The notes: generated from the letters alone by a model not told the origin. A DNA stretch of 32,233 nucleotides from an uncultured beta proteobacterium (GCA_902826155.1 CADEDU010000010.1:36347-68579); one strand, 5' to 3'; numbered from the stretch's first letter, positions 1 through 8,629 are shown. Numbers and translations: made by a program.

Positions 1-1
1 C

Positions 2-901
2 ATGAAGCTCCCGCATCACAACCGCTACGACTTTTCCTCGATCGAGAAACGCAAGGACTACTCCTGGCCCGGCGGCAAGCGGCTGGCGTTCTACGTGGCG
101 GTCAACATCGAGCACTTCGCATTCAACACCGGCATCGGCATGGACCCGTCGGTGCCCAACGCGCCGGGCTCGACGCGCAACTATGCCTGGCGTGACTACG
201 GCAACCGGGTGGGCATCTGGCGCGTGTTCCGCATGCTCGATCAGCTCGGCCTGAAAACGACCACGCTGCTCAACAGCTCGGTGGCCGAGCTCTATCCCGA
301 CATCGTCGCGCGCCTCAAAGAGCGCGGCGATGACATCGTCGGTCACGGGCGCAGCAACGCCGAAGTGCATCGCGGCATGTGGGAATCGGACGAAGCCCGC
401 GCGATCGCCGAGATCACCGCGGCCATCGGCAAGGCGTTCGGCAAACCGCCCACCGGCTGGATGGGCCCGGGCGCATCGGAGAACGCCACCACGCCCGATC
501 TGCTCAAGGAAGCCGGCTACACCCACCTGCTCGACTGGCCGATGGACGACCAGCCGATCTGGATGAAGACGCGCAGCGGGCCGATGCTGTCGATCCCGTA
601 CCCGTTCGAGCAGAACGATGCCGGGCATCAGATCTGGCGCCACCATTCCGCGCGCGAGTTCGCCGACATGATCGTCGATCAGTTCGACGAGATGATCGAT
701 CAGTGCGAGGAGCAGCCGCTGGTGTTCCCGCTCTCGCTGCACGGCTTCATCGTCGGCCAGCCGTTCCGGCTGCGGCCGCTGCGCCAGGCGCTCGAGCACT
801 GCGTGAAGCATCCCAAACGCGATCGTGTGTGGTTCACGCGCGCAGGCGAGATCGCTGATTACTGCTTCAAGCTGCCGCCGGGAACGATCCCCGGGGGCTG
901 A
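2..901 (+). CDS. PuuE/NodB-type polysaccharide deacetylase-like hydrolase
   Basis: A 299-residue protein of the polysaccharide-deacetylase (NodB-fold) superfamily, in the branch that resembles cofactor-independent allantoinase PuuE rather than true chitin deacetylases. Visible features are the N-terminal 'DYSWPGGKRLAFYVAVNIE' strand (about residues 19-37), the loop GHGRSNAEVH (114-123) where NodB enzymes carry their metal-binding His motif, and WMGPGASEN in the middle. The classical TxDD and HSxxH metal triad is not intact: N-I-E-H replaces the Asp pair. This fits PuuE-like enzymes that act on cyclic amides. It is the first gene of a same-strand cluster with an oxygenase and a nucleoside-type importer, so a ureide or cyclic-amide substrate is plausible, but this is inference. 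The ATG is the second base of the window, so a start further upstream cannot be excluded. A 253-base gap follows. Confidence 0.85.
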   Translation: MKLPHHNRYDFSSIEKRKDYSWPGGKRLAFYVAVNIEHFAFNTGIGMDPSVPNAPGSTRNYAWRDYGNRVGIWRVFRMLDQLGLKTTTLLNSSVAELYPDIVARLKERGDDIVGHGRSNAEVHRGMWESDEARAIAEITAAIGKAFGKPPTGWMGPGASENATTPDLLKEAGYTHLLDWPMDDQPIWMKTRSGPMLSIPYPFEQNDAGHQIWRHHSAREFADMIVDQFDEMIDQCEEQPLVFPLSLHGFIVGQPFRLRPLRQALEHCVKHPKRDRVWFTRAGEIADYCFKLPPGTIPGG

Positions 902-1154
902 ACGTTTCGCTGCGCGGCAGTGCGTCGATCGGGGTTCGTTCGTGAACGCGGAACCCTGACGGTTGAACCCAACACCGCTTTCCAGTGCACCAGGAACGCG
1001 CAAGTCGCCATCGAGACCGCCCCAACATGGGCCTTGCCGAAGTTTCGCTGAAGCGGCACAGTGCGGATTCGCGTTAGCGCGGAATCAGCTGATGGGCAGG
1101 CGATCACGCGCAAGAGAACGTCGAACTTGGGTGCACGACAAAAGGAGAGCTGCC

Positions 1155-2174
1155 ATGACCCTGCTGAGCGTTCCGGTCATCGACATCGCGCCGTTCTACC
1201 GCGGCACCGGGGCGGAGCGCGCCAAGCTCGCCCGACAAGTGGATCAAGCCTGCCGCGACATCGGCTTTCTGGTGATCACGGGGCACGGCGTGAGTGCCGA
1301 GCTGGTCGCGCGCATCGATCGCACCGCTTATGCATTCTTCGCGCAGCCGGTCGAAGAGAAGGTCAAGCTCAACCGCCCCAAGGACGACTGGGTGCGCGGC
1401 TACAGTGCGATCGGCAACGAAGGGCTCTCGTACAGCCTCGGCAAGAAGACGCCGGGCGATCTGAAAGAGTCATTCACCATCGGCCCGATCAACCCGCCTG
1501 ACGACCCGTATTTCAACGGTCCGGCGGCCGGGCCGCACTTCGCACCGAACCTGTGGCCCACGACCATCGCCGATTTTCGCGAGAGCTGGTCGGAGTACTT
1601 CGAGGTCATGAGCCGGCTCTCCGCCGATCTCATGAAAATGTTCGCCCTGGCGCTCGAGCTGCCGGAGCATTTCTTCGAAGCCAAGATCGACCGGCACATC
1701 AGCATGTTCCGCGTGCTGCAGTATCCGAGTCAGATCGAATCGCCCGAGCCCGGCCAGCTGCGCGCCGGGGCGCATTCCGACTACGGCAGCCTGACCATCG
1801 TGCGTGCACAGCAAGACCGGCCCGGCGCGCTGCAGGTGTGCAACAAGGCGGGCGCATGGGTCGATGTGCCGCAAGTGCCCGACGCGTTCGTGGTCAACAT
1901 CGGCGATCTCATGATGCAGTGGACCAACGACAAGTGGATCTCGACCTTGCACCGCGTGGTCAACCCGCCGCGCGAGCGCTCGCACGACAGCCTGCGCCAG
2001 TCGATCGTGTTCTTCCATCAGCCGAACTACGATGCGATGGTCGAGTGCCTGCCTAGTTGCCTCGGGCCGAGCGAGAAGCCGAAATACGCGCCGATCTCCT
2101 CGGGCGATCATCTGCGCATGAAGTTCCTGCGGCAGACGACGTTCGGCGCGAGCGACCAGGCCGCCGCCTCGTAG
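1155..2174 (+). CDS. Fe(II)/2-oxoglutarate-dependent oxygenase (isopenicillin N synthase-like)
   Basis: A 339-residue non-haem iron oxygenase of the isopenicillin N synthase/2OG-Fe(II) family. The N-terminal DIOX_N region (VPVIDIAPFYRG, then GFLVITGHGV) is followed by a double-stranded beta-helix core with the iron ligands H207 and D209 (GAHSDYG) and H266 (TLHRV), and the 2-oxoglutarate-binding R281-x-S283. All expected catalytic residues are present. The reading frame is open upstream to 963, but the start chosen is the ATG at 1155 because AAAGGAG lies just before it (1140-1146) and the family's first strand begins there. Known relatives hydroxylate or demethylate small molecules; thymine and xanthine hydroxylases belong to the wider superfamily. 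The stop is 8 bases before the VOC gene, so the two are probably co-transcribed. The substrate cannot be told from sequence. Confidence 0.9.
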   Translation: MTLLSVPVIDIAPFYRGTGAERAKLARQVDQACRDIGFLVITGHGVSAELVARIDRTAYAFFAQPVEEKVKLNRPKDDWVRGYSAIGNEGLSYSLGKKTPGDLKESFTIGPINPPDDPYFNGPAAGPHFAPNLWPTTIADFRESWSEYFEVMSRLSADLMKMFALALELPEHFFEAKIDRHISMFRVLQYPSQIESPEPGQLRAGAHSDYGSLTIVRAQQDRPGALQVCNKAGAWVDVPQVPDAFVVNIGDLMMQWTNDKWISTLHRVVNPPRERSHDSLRQSIVFFHQPNYDAMVECLPSCLGPSEKPKYAPISSGDHLRMKFLRQTTFGASDQAAAS

Positions 2175-2182
2175 AGCCCGCG

Positions 2183-2569
2183 ATGGCCCACCTCTCCTAC
2201 GTGAACATCTTCGCCGACGACGTCGTCGCGCTCTCGGGCTTCTACATGAAGGTATTCGGCTTTGCCGAGATCGAGGCGATCCGCTCGCCGATCTTTCGCG
2301 GCATCGACGCCGGCAAGTGCGCGATCGGATTCAACGCGCCTGACGCCTACGATCTGCTGAAGCTCGCCGACTACAAGGACACGCGCGGGGTCAAGTTCCT
2401 CCTCAACATCGATGTGGACAGCAAAGAGGAGGTCGATCGCGCCGTGCCCGTGGCGGTGGCGGCGGGCGCCAGGCTGATCAAGGAACCCTACGTCACTTAC
2501 TACAACTGGTACCAGGCGGTGCTGTTGGATCCCGAGGGCAACGTGTTCCGCATCAATTTCATGATGTGA
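2183..2569 (+). CDS. VOC (glyoxalase/dioxygenase) family protein
   Basis: A 128-residue single-module vicinal-oxygen-chelate protein. It has paired beta-alpha-beta-beta-beta halves: LSYVNIFADDV with GFYMKVFGF at the N-terminus and LLDPEGNVFRINFM at the C-terminus. H3 could be a metal ligand, but the Glu usually found in the last strand (consensus DPxGNxxE) is Arg here. The protein may therefore not bind metal in the classical way, or may use a partner subunit. The ATG at 2183 was chosen over the longer open frame because it begins the first VOC strand and lies 8 bases after the oxygenase stop. Tight linkage to the oxygenase suggests it handles a product or substrate of the same pathway. Ring opening, isomerisation and simple binding are all possible. 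Confidence 0.8.
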   Translation: MAHLSYVNIFADDVVALSGFYMKVFGFAEIEAIRSPIFRGIDAGKCAIGFNAPDAYDLLKLADYKDTRGVKFLLNIDVDSKEEVDRAVPVAVAAGARLIKEPYVTYYNWYQAVLLDPEGNVFRINFMM

Positions 2570-2631
2570 GCACGCGCATCGTGATCCGACCACGCGCGCA
2601 TCTCCCCGTCAGCAAATCAAAGGAGCAGGCG

Positions 2632-3723
2632 ATGACCAAGAGAACGTTCCTCGCAACCATGGCTGTAACTACCGCAGCGCTGCTCGCCGGCGTGCCGGTG
2701 CAGGCGCAGGAGGGTTTCACGCTGAAGGGCAAGCCAAACATCGCGATGCTCTATTTCGACGTGAAATCCGACGGCGGCTGGACCCAGGCCTTCGACGAGG
2801 CGCGCATCAAGATCGAACAGGCGCTGGGCCAGAAGATCCAGTTCGTCGAGAAGGTGCCGGAGAACGCCTCGGCGATCCGTCCGGCTGCGGAGCGGTTCAT
2901 CCAGCGCGGCGCCAACGTGATCATCGGTACCGCGTTCGGCTACTCCGACACGTTCAAGGAGCTGGCGAAGAAATATCCCGACGTCGCGTTCCTCAATGGC
3001 TCGGGCACGACCAACGATCGCAATCTGCAGTCGTTCTACGGCCGCACCTATGAGAGCCAGTACCTGTGCGGCATGGCCGCCGGTGCGGCCTCCAAGAGCG
3101 GCAAGCTCGGCTTCGTCGCGGCCAATCCCTTCGGCGTGGTCAACTGGACCATCAACGCGTTCGCGATGGGCGCGCAGAAAATGAACCCGAACGCCACCGT
3201 GACGGTCATCTACACCGGCGCGTGGAATGATCCGGTGAAGGAGCGCGCGGCGGCCAGCGCGCTGATCGACCAAGGGGCGGACGTGATCGGCCAGCACGTC
3301 GACACGCCCACGCCGCAGATCGTCGCGCAGGAACGCGGCGTCTTCGGCACCGGCCACCACCGCGACATGCGCCAGTTCGCGCCGAAGGCGACGATCTGCT
3401 CGTCGGTGTGGGTGTGGGACAGGTTTCTCGCGCCCGAATTGAAGAAGGTGGCGGCGGGCAACTGGAAGACCCAGCCGTACGGCGCGTTCATCCCGATCGC
3501 GGCCGGCGGCACCGACATCGCATGCTGCGGCCCGGCCGTCTCGAAGGAGAATACGGCGAAGATCATGGCCGAGCGCGACGCGATCATGAAAGGCAAGCAT
3601 GTCTATGCCGGTCCGCTGGTCGATCGCGAGGGCAAGGAACGCGTAGCGTCGGGCCAGACGCTTTCCGACGCCGATCTTTGGAAGATGGAATGGTTCGTGA
3701 AGGGCGTGGTCACGCAGAAGTAG
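2632..3723 (+). CDS. BMP-family (PnrA-like) ABC importer substrate-binding protein
   Basis: A 363-residue periplasmic solute-binding protein of the Bmp/PnrA family, which in characterised members binds purine nucleosides. A Sec signal peptide is clear (MTKRTFLATM, a hydrophobic run, then a likely cut after VPVQA near residue 25), so it should be soluble in the periplasm. Family motifs include IAMLYFDVKSDGGWTQAFDE and VIIGTAFGYSDTFKELA early on, and a G-T-D-I-A segment near the ligand cleft. The start is the ATG at 2632, preceded by AAAGGAG (2619-2625); the open frame reaches back to 2566 but adds nothing family-like. It sits 62 bases after the VOC gene and 21 bases before the transporter ATPase, as expected for the receptor of the importer that follows. 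The ligand is inferred only from the family. Confidence 0.9.
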   Translation: MTKRTFLATMAVTTAALLAGVPVQAQEGFTLKGKPNIAMLYFDVKSDGGWTQAFDEARIKIEQALGQKIQFVEKVPENASAIRPAAERFIQRGANVIIGTAFGYSDTFKELAKKYPDVAFLNGSGTTNDRNLQSFYGRTYESQYLCGMAAGAASKSGKLGFVAANPFGVVNWTINAFAMGAQKMNPNATVTVIYTGAWNDPVKERAAASALIDQGADVIGQHVDTPTPQIVAQERGVFGTGHHRDMRQFAPKATICSSVWVWDRFLAPELKKVAAGNWKTQPYGAFIPIAAGGTDIACCGPAVSKENTAKIMAERDAIMKGKHVYAGPLVDREGKERVASGQTLSDADLWKMEWFVKGVVTQK

Positions 3724-3744
3724 CGCAAGACGTGAAGTGACCGG

Positions 3745-5277
3745 ATGCCCGCCGCACTCGCGCTCCACGGTGTTCGCAAATCGTTCGACGGCTTCCTGGC
3801 GTTGAACGACGCGCAGTTCGCCGCCGAATGGGGCGAAGTGCATGCGCTCCTGGGCGAGAACGGTGCCGGCAAGTCATCGCTGATGAACATCGCGGCCGGC
3901 CTCTACGCGCCGGAGGCCGGCACGATCGAGGTGGACGGGCGCGCGGTGCGGCTCTCCGGCCCAAGCGATGCGAAAGTCCATCGGATCGGCATGGTCCACC
4001 AGCACTTCAAGCTGGTGCGGCCGTTCACCGTGGCCGAGAACATCCTGCTGGCCAATCCGCAGGCCACCGGGCGCGCGAGCTACGGCGCCAAGCTCGCGAA
4101 GATCGAACGCGACATCACCACGCGAGCCGCGGCGCTCGGCTTCGAGGTGGATCCGCGCCGACGCATCGAGGGGCTATCGATCGCCGAGCAGCAGCGCGTG
4201 GAGATCCTCAAGGTGCTCGTCGGCGGCGCGCGCATCCTGATTCTCGACGAGCCCACGGCGGTGCTGACCGACCGTGAAGCCGAGCGATTGCTGGTGACGG
4301 CGCGTGCGCTCGCCCAATCCGGCACCTGCGTCGTGCTAGTCACGCACAAGATGGCTGATGTGAAAGCCTACGCCGATCGCGTGACGGTCATGCGCGCCGG
4401 CAAGACCGTCACGACCACCGATCCGCGCACGACGCCCACGACGGAGCTCGTCAAGCTCACGGTCGGCGACAACGTGCCAGCGCCGGAACGCACCACGTCC
4501 ACGCCCGGCGCAGTGCAGTTGCGCGTGACCGATCTGCGCACGACGAGCGCCAGCGGCCATGCGGTGCTGAATGGCGTGGCGTTCGAGGTGCGCGCCGGCG
4601 AGATCTACGGCATCGCCGGGGTCGGCGGCAATGGGCAGTCCGAGCTCGCCGAGGCCATCGCCGGGCTACCGGTCGCCGCGGGCGTAACGCGATCGGGCGA
4701 AGTGGCATTGCAGGGAGCCGACCATCTCGGCGATACGCGCGCGAGCAAGAGCACGCACCACGGCAGGCGCTTGGCGGTGATTCCGGCCGATCGATACGGT
4801 GTCGGACTCGCCGGCATGCTCTCGGTGGCCGAGAACTTCGCGATCGGCGAAGCGCACACCGGCCGCTACGGACCGCCCGGCCGACTGGCGCGCGGCGCGA
4901 TGGAATCGGCCACGACGATCGCCGCGCGCGAATTCAACGTGCAGGGCGTGCGTTCGGTGCGGCAGAGTGCGGCGCTGCTCTCCGGCGGCAATGCTCAAAA
5001 ACTCGTGATCGCGCGCGAATTCAGCAAGCGTCCGCAGCTCGTGCTCGCGCACAGCCCGAGCCGTGGACTCGATGTCCGCGCCACCGCGGAAGTACACGCC
5101 CGATTGCTCGCGGCGCGTGCGGCGGGCGCCGCGGTGCTGCTCATCAGCGAGGATCTCGACGAAGTGCTGGCGCTCGCCGATCGCATCGGCGTGATGTCAC
5201 GCGGGCGCATCGTCATGGAGTTCGAGCAGCCCGCCGATCGTCAGGCCGTCGGACACGCGATGGTCGACCATGCCTGA
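3745..5277 (+). CDS. Nucleoside-type ABC importer ATP-binding protein, two ABC domains
   Basis: A 510-residue tandem ABC ATPase of the RbsA/YufO (nucleoside and sugar importer) type. Domain 1 (about residues 1-235) has Walker A GENGAGKSS (37-45), the signature region LSIAEQQRVE, Walker B ILILDEPTA and the H-loop VLVTHKM. Domain 2 (about 250-510) has a degenerate P-loop, GVGGNGQSE, with Gln in place of the catalytic Lys. It also has the signature LSGGNAQK, and its Walker B Asp/Glu pair is replaced in the LVLAHSPSRGLDV segment. Such asymmetry, with one active and one regulatory site, is usual in this family. The last 8 bases overlap the first permease gene, so translation is probably coupled. 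The protein should sit on the cytoplasmic face of the membrane with both permeases. Confidence 0.93.
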   Translation: MPAALALHGVRKSFDGFLALNDAQFAAEWGEVHALLGENGAGKSSLMNIAAGLYAPEAGTIEVDGRAVRLSGPSDAKVHRIGMVHQHFKLVRPFTVAENILLANPQATGRASYGAKLAKIERDITTRAAALGFEVDPRRRIEGLSIAEQQRVEILKVLVGGARILILDEPTAVLTDREAERLLVTARALAQSGTCVVLVTHKMADVKAYADRVTVMRAGKTVTTTDPRTTPTTELVKLTVGDNVPAPERTTSTPGAVQLRVTDLRTTSASGHAVLNGVAFEVRAGEIYGIAGVGGNGQSELAEAIAGLPVAAGVTRSGEVALQGADHLGDTRASKSTHHGRRLAVIPADRYGVGLAGMLSVAENFAIGEAHTGRYGPPGRLARGAMESATTIAAREFNVQGVRSVRQSAALLSGGNAQKLVIAREFSKRPQLVLAHSPSRGLDVRATAEVHARLLAARAAGAAVLLISEDLDEVLALADRIGVMSRGRIVMEFEQPADRQAVGHAMVDHA

Positions 5278-6352
5278 GCCGAGGCGGCGCACCGGGCGCC
5301 GCTTCACTCTCGAGATCCGGCAGCATGTCGGCTGGCAGCGGCAAGCTGCGATCCTGGCGGCGGCGATTGCTGCGGGCCTGGCAATCTCCGCCGCGCTTCT
5401 GATCATCTCGGGTGTCTCCGCAGGTGATCTGGCCACCGAGTTCGCGCAGACTTTCGTCGACGCGCAGAACCTGCAAGCGGTGCTGTTCCAGGCCGCGCCG
5501 ATGATCCTGGTCGGGCTGGCCGCTTCGCTGGCGTTTCGCGTGCGCTTCTGGAACCTGGGCCTCGAAGGTCAGATGATCTTCGGTGCGATCGGCGCGACCG
5601 CGATCTCGGTCCTGCAGATCGGCCCGGAAGGCGCGCGTCTGCCGCTGATGCTCGGCGCGGCTGCGCTCGCCGGCCTCGTCTGGGCAGTCGCGCCCGCGCT
5701 CCTGAAGATCCGCCTCGGCGTGAATGAGATCATCTCGACGCTGATGCTCAACTACGTGGCCAGCAATTTCCTGCTGCACCTGGTCTACGGCGCGTGGAAG
5801 GACCCGAAGTCGGCATTTCCCCATTCGCCGCAGTTCGAGGCGTTCGAGCGCCTGCCGGATCTGCTGCCCGGATTCTCCAGCGCGGTGCTACTGGGCATCG
5901 TGATTGCAGGTGTCGCGTGGTGGTACACCGACGTGAGCCGCGCCGGACTCTACATGCGCTTCGTCTACGCGAACCGTCGCGTTGCCGATGCCATGGGCGT
6001 CGCGGTCGAGCGGATCATGCTCGGTACGGTCCTACTCTCGGGTTTGCTCGCAGGCGTAGCCGGCTTCGTGGTCGCGGCCGGGCAGGAAGGCCGGCTCACT
6101 CAGGCGTTCTATACCGGATACGGCTTCTCCGGAATATTGATCGCCTTCCTCGCGCGCAACCATCCGATCGCCGCCGCCTTCGTCGCGATACTGGTTGCGG
6201 CGCTGTTCGTCAGCGGTCGCACGCTGCAGGTCTTCTATCAGATCCCGTTCGCGATGGTTCAGCTCATCCAGGCGATCATCGTCATCTGCGTTGCCGGCTC
6301 GGAGTTCTTCATCCGCCATCGCGTGCGCCGCATTGCCGTCGAGGCCGCCTGA
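5270..6352 (+). CDS. Nucleoside-type ABC importer permease, subunit 1
   Basis: A 360-residue integral membrane protein of the BPD_transp_2 (branched-chain/nucleoside/ribose permease) family. A basic N-terminus (PRRRTGRR) is followed by many hydrophobic spans, the first near residues 26-50. The family motif FWNLGLEGQMIFGAIGA lies near residues 95-111 and LMLNYVAS near 160. The N-terminal long loop and size match the larger of the two permeases in BMP-type importers. Its ATG overlaps the end of the ATPase gene by 8 bases, and its TGA overlaps the ATG of the second permease (ATGA), indicating translational coupling along the operon. It should form a heterodimeric channel with the next gene product in the inner membrane. 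Confidence 0.92.
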   Translation: MPEPRRRTGRRFTLEIRQHVGWQRQAAILAAAIAAGLAISAALLIISGVSAGDLATEFAQTFVDAQNLQAVLFQAAPMILVGLAASLAFRVRFWNLGLEGQMIFGAIGATAISVLQIGPEGARLPLMLGAAALAGLVWAVAPALLKIRLGVNEIISTLMLNYVASNFLLHLVYGAWKDPKSAFPHSPQFEAFERLPDLLPGFSSAVLLGIVIAGVAWWYTDVSRAGLYMRFVYANRRVADAMGVAVERIMLGTVLLSGLLAGVAGFVVAAGQEGRLTQAFYTGYGFSGILIAFLARNHPIAAAFVAILVAALFVSGRTLQVFYQIPFAMVQLIQAIIVICVAGSEFFIRHRVRRIAVEAA

Positions 6353-7293
6353 TGGAACTGGTCGCGAGCATCCTCGGCAATTGGCTGGCGAACTCCCCCG
6401 ACGTCGCGGTTCCATTCGCGCTCGCCGCGCTCGGGCTCATCGTCTGTGAACGCGCCGGCGTGCTCTCGCTGGGCGCCGAAGGGCTGATGCTGGTGGGCGC
6501 CATGGCTGGCATCGCCGCGCAGCTCTCGTTCGAGCATGCAGGCGCATCGCTCGTCGTCTCGATGGTTGCCGCCGCGCTGGTTTCGGTGCTCTTCGCGCTG
6601 CTCGTGGTGGTGCTGCGGGTGAATCAGGTGATCGCCGGGCTGGCACTGGTGTTCTTCTGCCAGGGCCTCACCAGCCTGCTTGGAGCGATGTTCGGCTGGG
6701 TCAACAAGACCGTGCCCGGGCTCAAGCCGATCGAGCTATCGTTTCTCGCCGACATTCCGATCATCGGCCGCGCACTGTTCGCGCAGAACGCGATGGTCTA
6801 CGTGACGGTCGCGATCTTCGTCACGGTCGCGTGGGTGCTGCAACGTACCGCGCTCGGATTGCGATTGCGCGCCGTCGGCGAGAATCCGCAGGCCGCCGAT
6901 GCCGCCGGGATCGATGTACCTCGCTATCGATTTCTCGCGGTCATGGTGGGATCGGCAATCGTCGGGCTGGCCGGCGGCTACATCTCGGTCGTCAGCACCA
7001 AGCTGTGGGTCGACGGCATGACCGGTGGACGCGGGTGGATCGCGATCGGCCTGGTAATCTTCGCGCGCTGGATGCCCTGGCGTGCGCTCGCCGGCGCAGT
7101 GCTCTTCGGCTGCATCGAGGCACTCATCCCACAGCTTGCAGCCGCGGGTGTCCGTCTGCCGCAGTATTTCGTGCTGATGACGCCCTACGTCGTGACGCTC
7201 GCCGTGATGATCGCGGTTGCCATGAGCAAGCGCGGGCACGACGGCGAGCCTGGCGCGCTCGGCGAACCGTTCGTACGCGAGGAGCGAAGATGA
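6352..7293 (+). CDS. Nucleoside-type ABC importer permease, subunit 2
   Basis: A 313-residue BPD_transp_2 family membrane protein and partner of the preceding permease. The hallmark LSLGAEGLMLVGAMAG (about residues 38-53) matches the NLGLEGQM-type motif of subunit 1. The helices that follow are strongly hydrophobic (for example SMVAAALVSVLFALLVVVL). It ends in a short charged cytoplasmic tail. The ATG at 6352 shares bases with the previous gene's TGA (ATGA). Its own stop at 7291-7293 overlaps the ATG of the hydrolase gene in the same way. The four transporter genes therefore form an unbroken coupled set. The imported compound is unknown; nucleosides or related heterocycles are expected from the family. 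Confidence 0.92.
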   Translation: MELVASILGNWLANSPDVAVPFALAALGLIVCERAGVLSLGAEGLMLVGAMAGIAAQLSFEHAGASLVVSMVAAALVSVLFALLVVVLRVNQVIAGLALVFFCQGLTSLLGAMFGWVNKTVPGLKPIELSFLADIPIIGRALFAQNAMVYVTVAIFVTVAWVLQRTALGLRLRAVGENPQAADAAGIDVPRYRFLAVMVGSAIVGLAGGYISVVSTKLWVDGMTGGRGWIAIGLVIFARWMPWRALAGAVLFGCIEALIPQLAAAGVRLPQYFVLMTPYVVTLAVMIAVAMSKRGHDGEPGALGEPFVREERR

Positions 7294-8006
7294 CGACGAT
7301 CTATGTGTATGGCAAGCCGCACGACATCGGCACGCCGTCAACCTCCGAGTTCGCGGACTACTTCGATCCGCGCACCACGGCGATTCTCTCGATCGACATG
7401 CATCGCGGGCATCTCGATCCGTCGCCCGAATGCCCGTGCCCTGCGCCGCGCGCGCGCGAGATCGTTGCACCGATCGACGCGTTTCACGTACAGGCACGCA
7501 AGCTCGGTACGCGCATTGTCCACGTGAAGTCAGTGCTGCGTCCCGGTGGCGTCGACGACATCCATGGCATTCCCTCGGCGTGGCGGCGCACTTTTCCGCT
7601 GCACGTCGGCCCGATCCCGGGCGCCGATCAGCACGCAATCGAGGGCTCGCGCTGGACCGAACTGGTCACGCAGGTCGCCCCCGGCGACATGATCATGGCA
7701 GGCAAGCGGCGCTTGTCGGCGTTCTATCCGACCGACCTGGATTTTCTGCTGCGCAATCAGCGCATCTCGACCGTCGTGCTGAACGGCGGCTTCACCGACT
7801 GCTGCATCCTCAATACCGCGTTCGACGCGTCGAACCACACTTATCGGGTGATCGTGTTGCGCGATCTGGTGCGCGGCACCGACGAGCCGTTGGAAGCCGC
7901 CGCGCTAGCCATGGTGTCGTTGCACCTGGGGCTGGTGATGGAATCGGCAGATCTGCTGGCGGTGTGGCGCGGCGCCACGAATTCGAATCAACGAGCCTCC
8001 GCATAA
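7290..8006 (+). CDS. Isochorismatase-like cysteine hydrolase (RutB/N-carbamoyl hydrolase class)
   Basis: A 238-residue cytoplasmic enzyme of the isochorismatase-like fold. The catalytic triad is visible: D36 in ILSIDMHRGH, K139 in MAGKRRLSAFYPTDL, and C172 in NGGFTDCCILNTAFDA. The Cys-containing class includes N-carbamoylsarcosine amidohydrolase, biuret hydrolase and RutB ureidoacrylate hydrolase, all of which cleave C-N bonds of carbamoyl or ureido groups. The ATG overlaps the stop of the last permease gene (ATGA), so the enzyme is made together with the importer and very likely works on the imported compound or its ring-opened product. The precise substrate is not shown. A spare Cys (C171) precedes the nucleophile. 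Confidence 0.9.
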   Translation: MTTIYVYGKPHDIGTPSTSEFADYFDPRTTAILSIDMHRGHLDPSPECPCPAPRAREIVAPIDAFHVQARKLGTRIVHVKSVLRPGGVDDIHGIPSAWRRTFPLHVGPIPGADQHAIEGSRWTELVTQVAPGDMIMAGKRRLSAFYPTDLDFLLRNQRISTVVLNGGFTDCCILNTAFDASNHTYRVIVLRDLVRGTDEPLEAAALAMVSLHLGLVMESADLLAVWRGATNSNQRASA

Positions 8007-8038
8007 CGGCACGCCCCTTACGATCATCGAAGGACACC

Positions 8039-8629
8039 ATGAGCAATTCGATTCCCGCCGAAGCGACCGCGGTGCTGGACTTTTGGTTCGGCGCCCCCGG
8101 CACGGCGGAGCACGGCACCAAGCGCGAAGCGTGGTTCAAGAAGGCTGCCGAGTTCGATGCGAGCATCCGCGAACGGTTCATGCCGCTCTGGGAACTCGCG
8201 CGCGGCGGCGCCCTCACCCACTGGGACGCGCATCCGCGCGCCTTGCTCGCCTACATCGTTGTGTGCGATCAGTTCCCGCGCAACATGTTCCGCGAAGACG
8301 ATCGCGCATACGCCACCGATCCGCACGCGCTGGCAGCGGCCAAACGCATGGTGGCCCGCTACTGGGACATGGCCGTGACGCCAGTCGAGCGCACGTTCAT
8401 CTACCTGCCGTACGAACATGCGGAGAACGTCGTCGACCAGGGCGAATCGATCGTACTGTTCCGCGCGATGAACCCTGACGCTTCGCCTAACAGCCAGCTC
8501 GACTATGCGCTGCGGCATCAGGCGGTCGTGCGCCGGTTCGGACGGTTTCCCCATCGCAACGCGATGGTCGGGCGCACATCCACGCCGGAAGAGCTCGAGT
8601 TCCTGAAGACGCCTGCTGCGCCGTACTAG
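8039..8629 (+). CDS. DUF924 family protein
   Basis: A 196-residue DUF924 (COG3803) protein, all-helical and related to TPR folds. Characteristic segments are VLDFWFGAPG near the N-terminus, AWFKKAAEFDASIRERF, the invariant-looking CDQFPRNMFRED, and YLPYEHAENVVDQGES in the second half. No biochemical role is established for the family. The ATG at 8039 was chosen because the family's DFWFG segment follows about 11 residues later. It starts 32 bases after the hydrolase stop and may be the last gene of the cluster, but it is found in many contexts, so a pathway role is not implied. It converges with the next gene, with only 24 bases between the stops. Confidence 0.85.
   Translation: MSNSIPAEATAVLDFWFGAPGTAEHGTKREAWFKKAAEFDASIRERFMPLWELARGGALTHWDAHPRALLAYIVVCDQFPRNMFREDDRAYATDPHALAAAKRMVARYWDMAVTPVERTFIYLPYEHAENVVDQGESIVLFRAMNPDASPNSQLDYALRHQAVVRRFGRFPHRNAMVGRTSTPEELEFLKTPAAPY

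Noticed and set aside
902..1154. Hairpin GGGTTC/GAACCC (932-956) as a terminator after the first gene, and an N-terminal extension of the oxygenase from 963
   Set aside because: No T-tract follows the stem. The 64 extra residues from 963 are Arg/Ser/Pro-rich and unlike the family, and a good ribosome site stands before 1155. Otherwise I see nothing in this gap.
2617..3843. Long open frame on the minus strand opposite the BMP receptor gene
   Set aside because: The translation is His/Arg/Asp-rich without family motifs; it is a codon-bias shadow in a G+C-rich gene.
3745..5277. Degenerate second ABC domain as evidence of a broken gene
   Set aside because: Loss of the P-loop Lys and Walker B acids in domain 2 is common in nucleoside-type tandem ATPases; the frame is intact.
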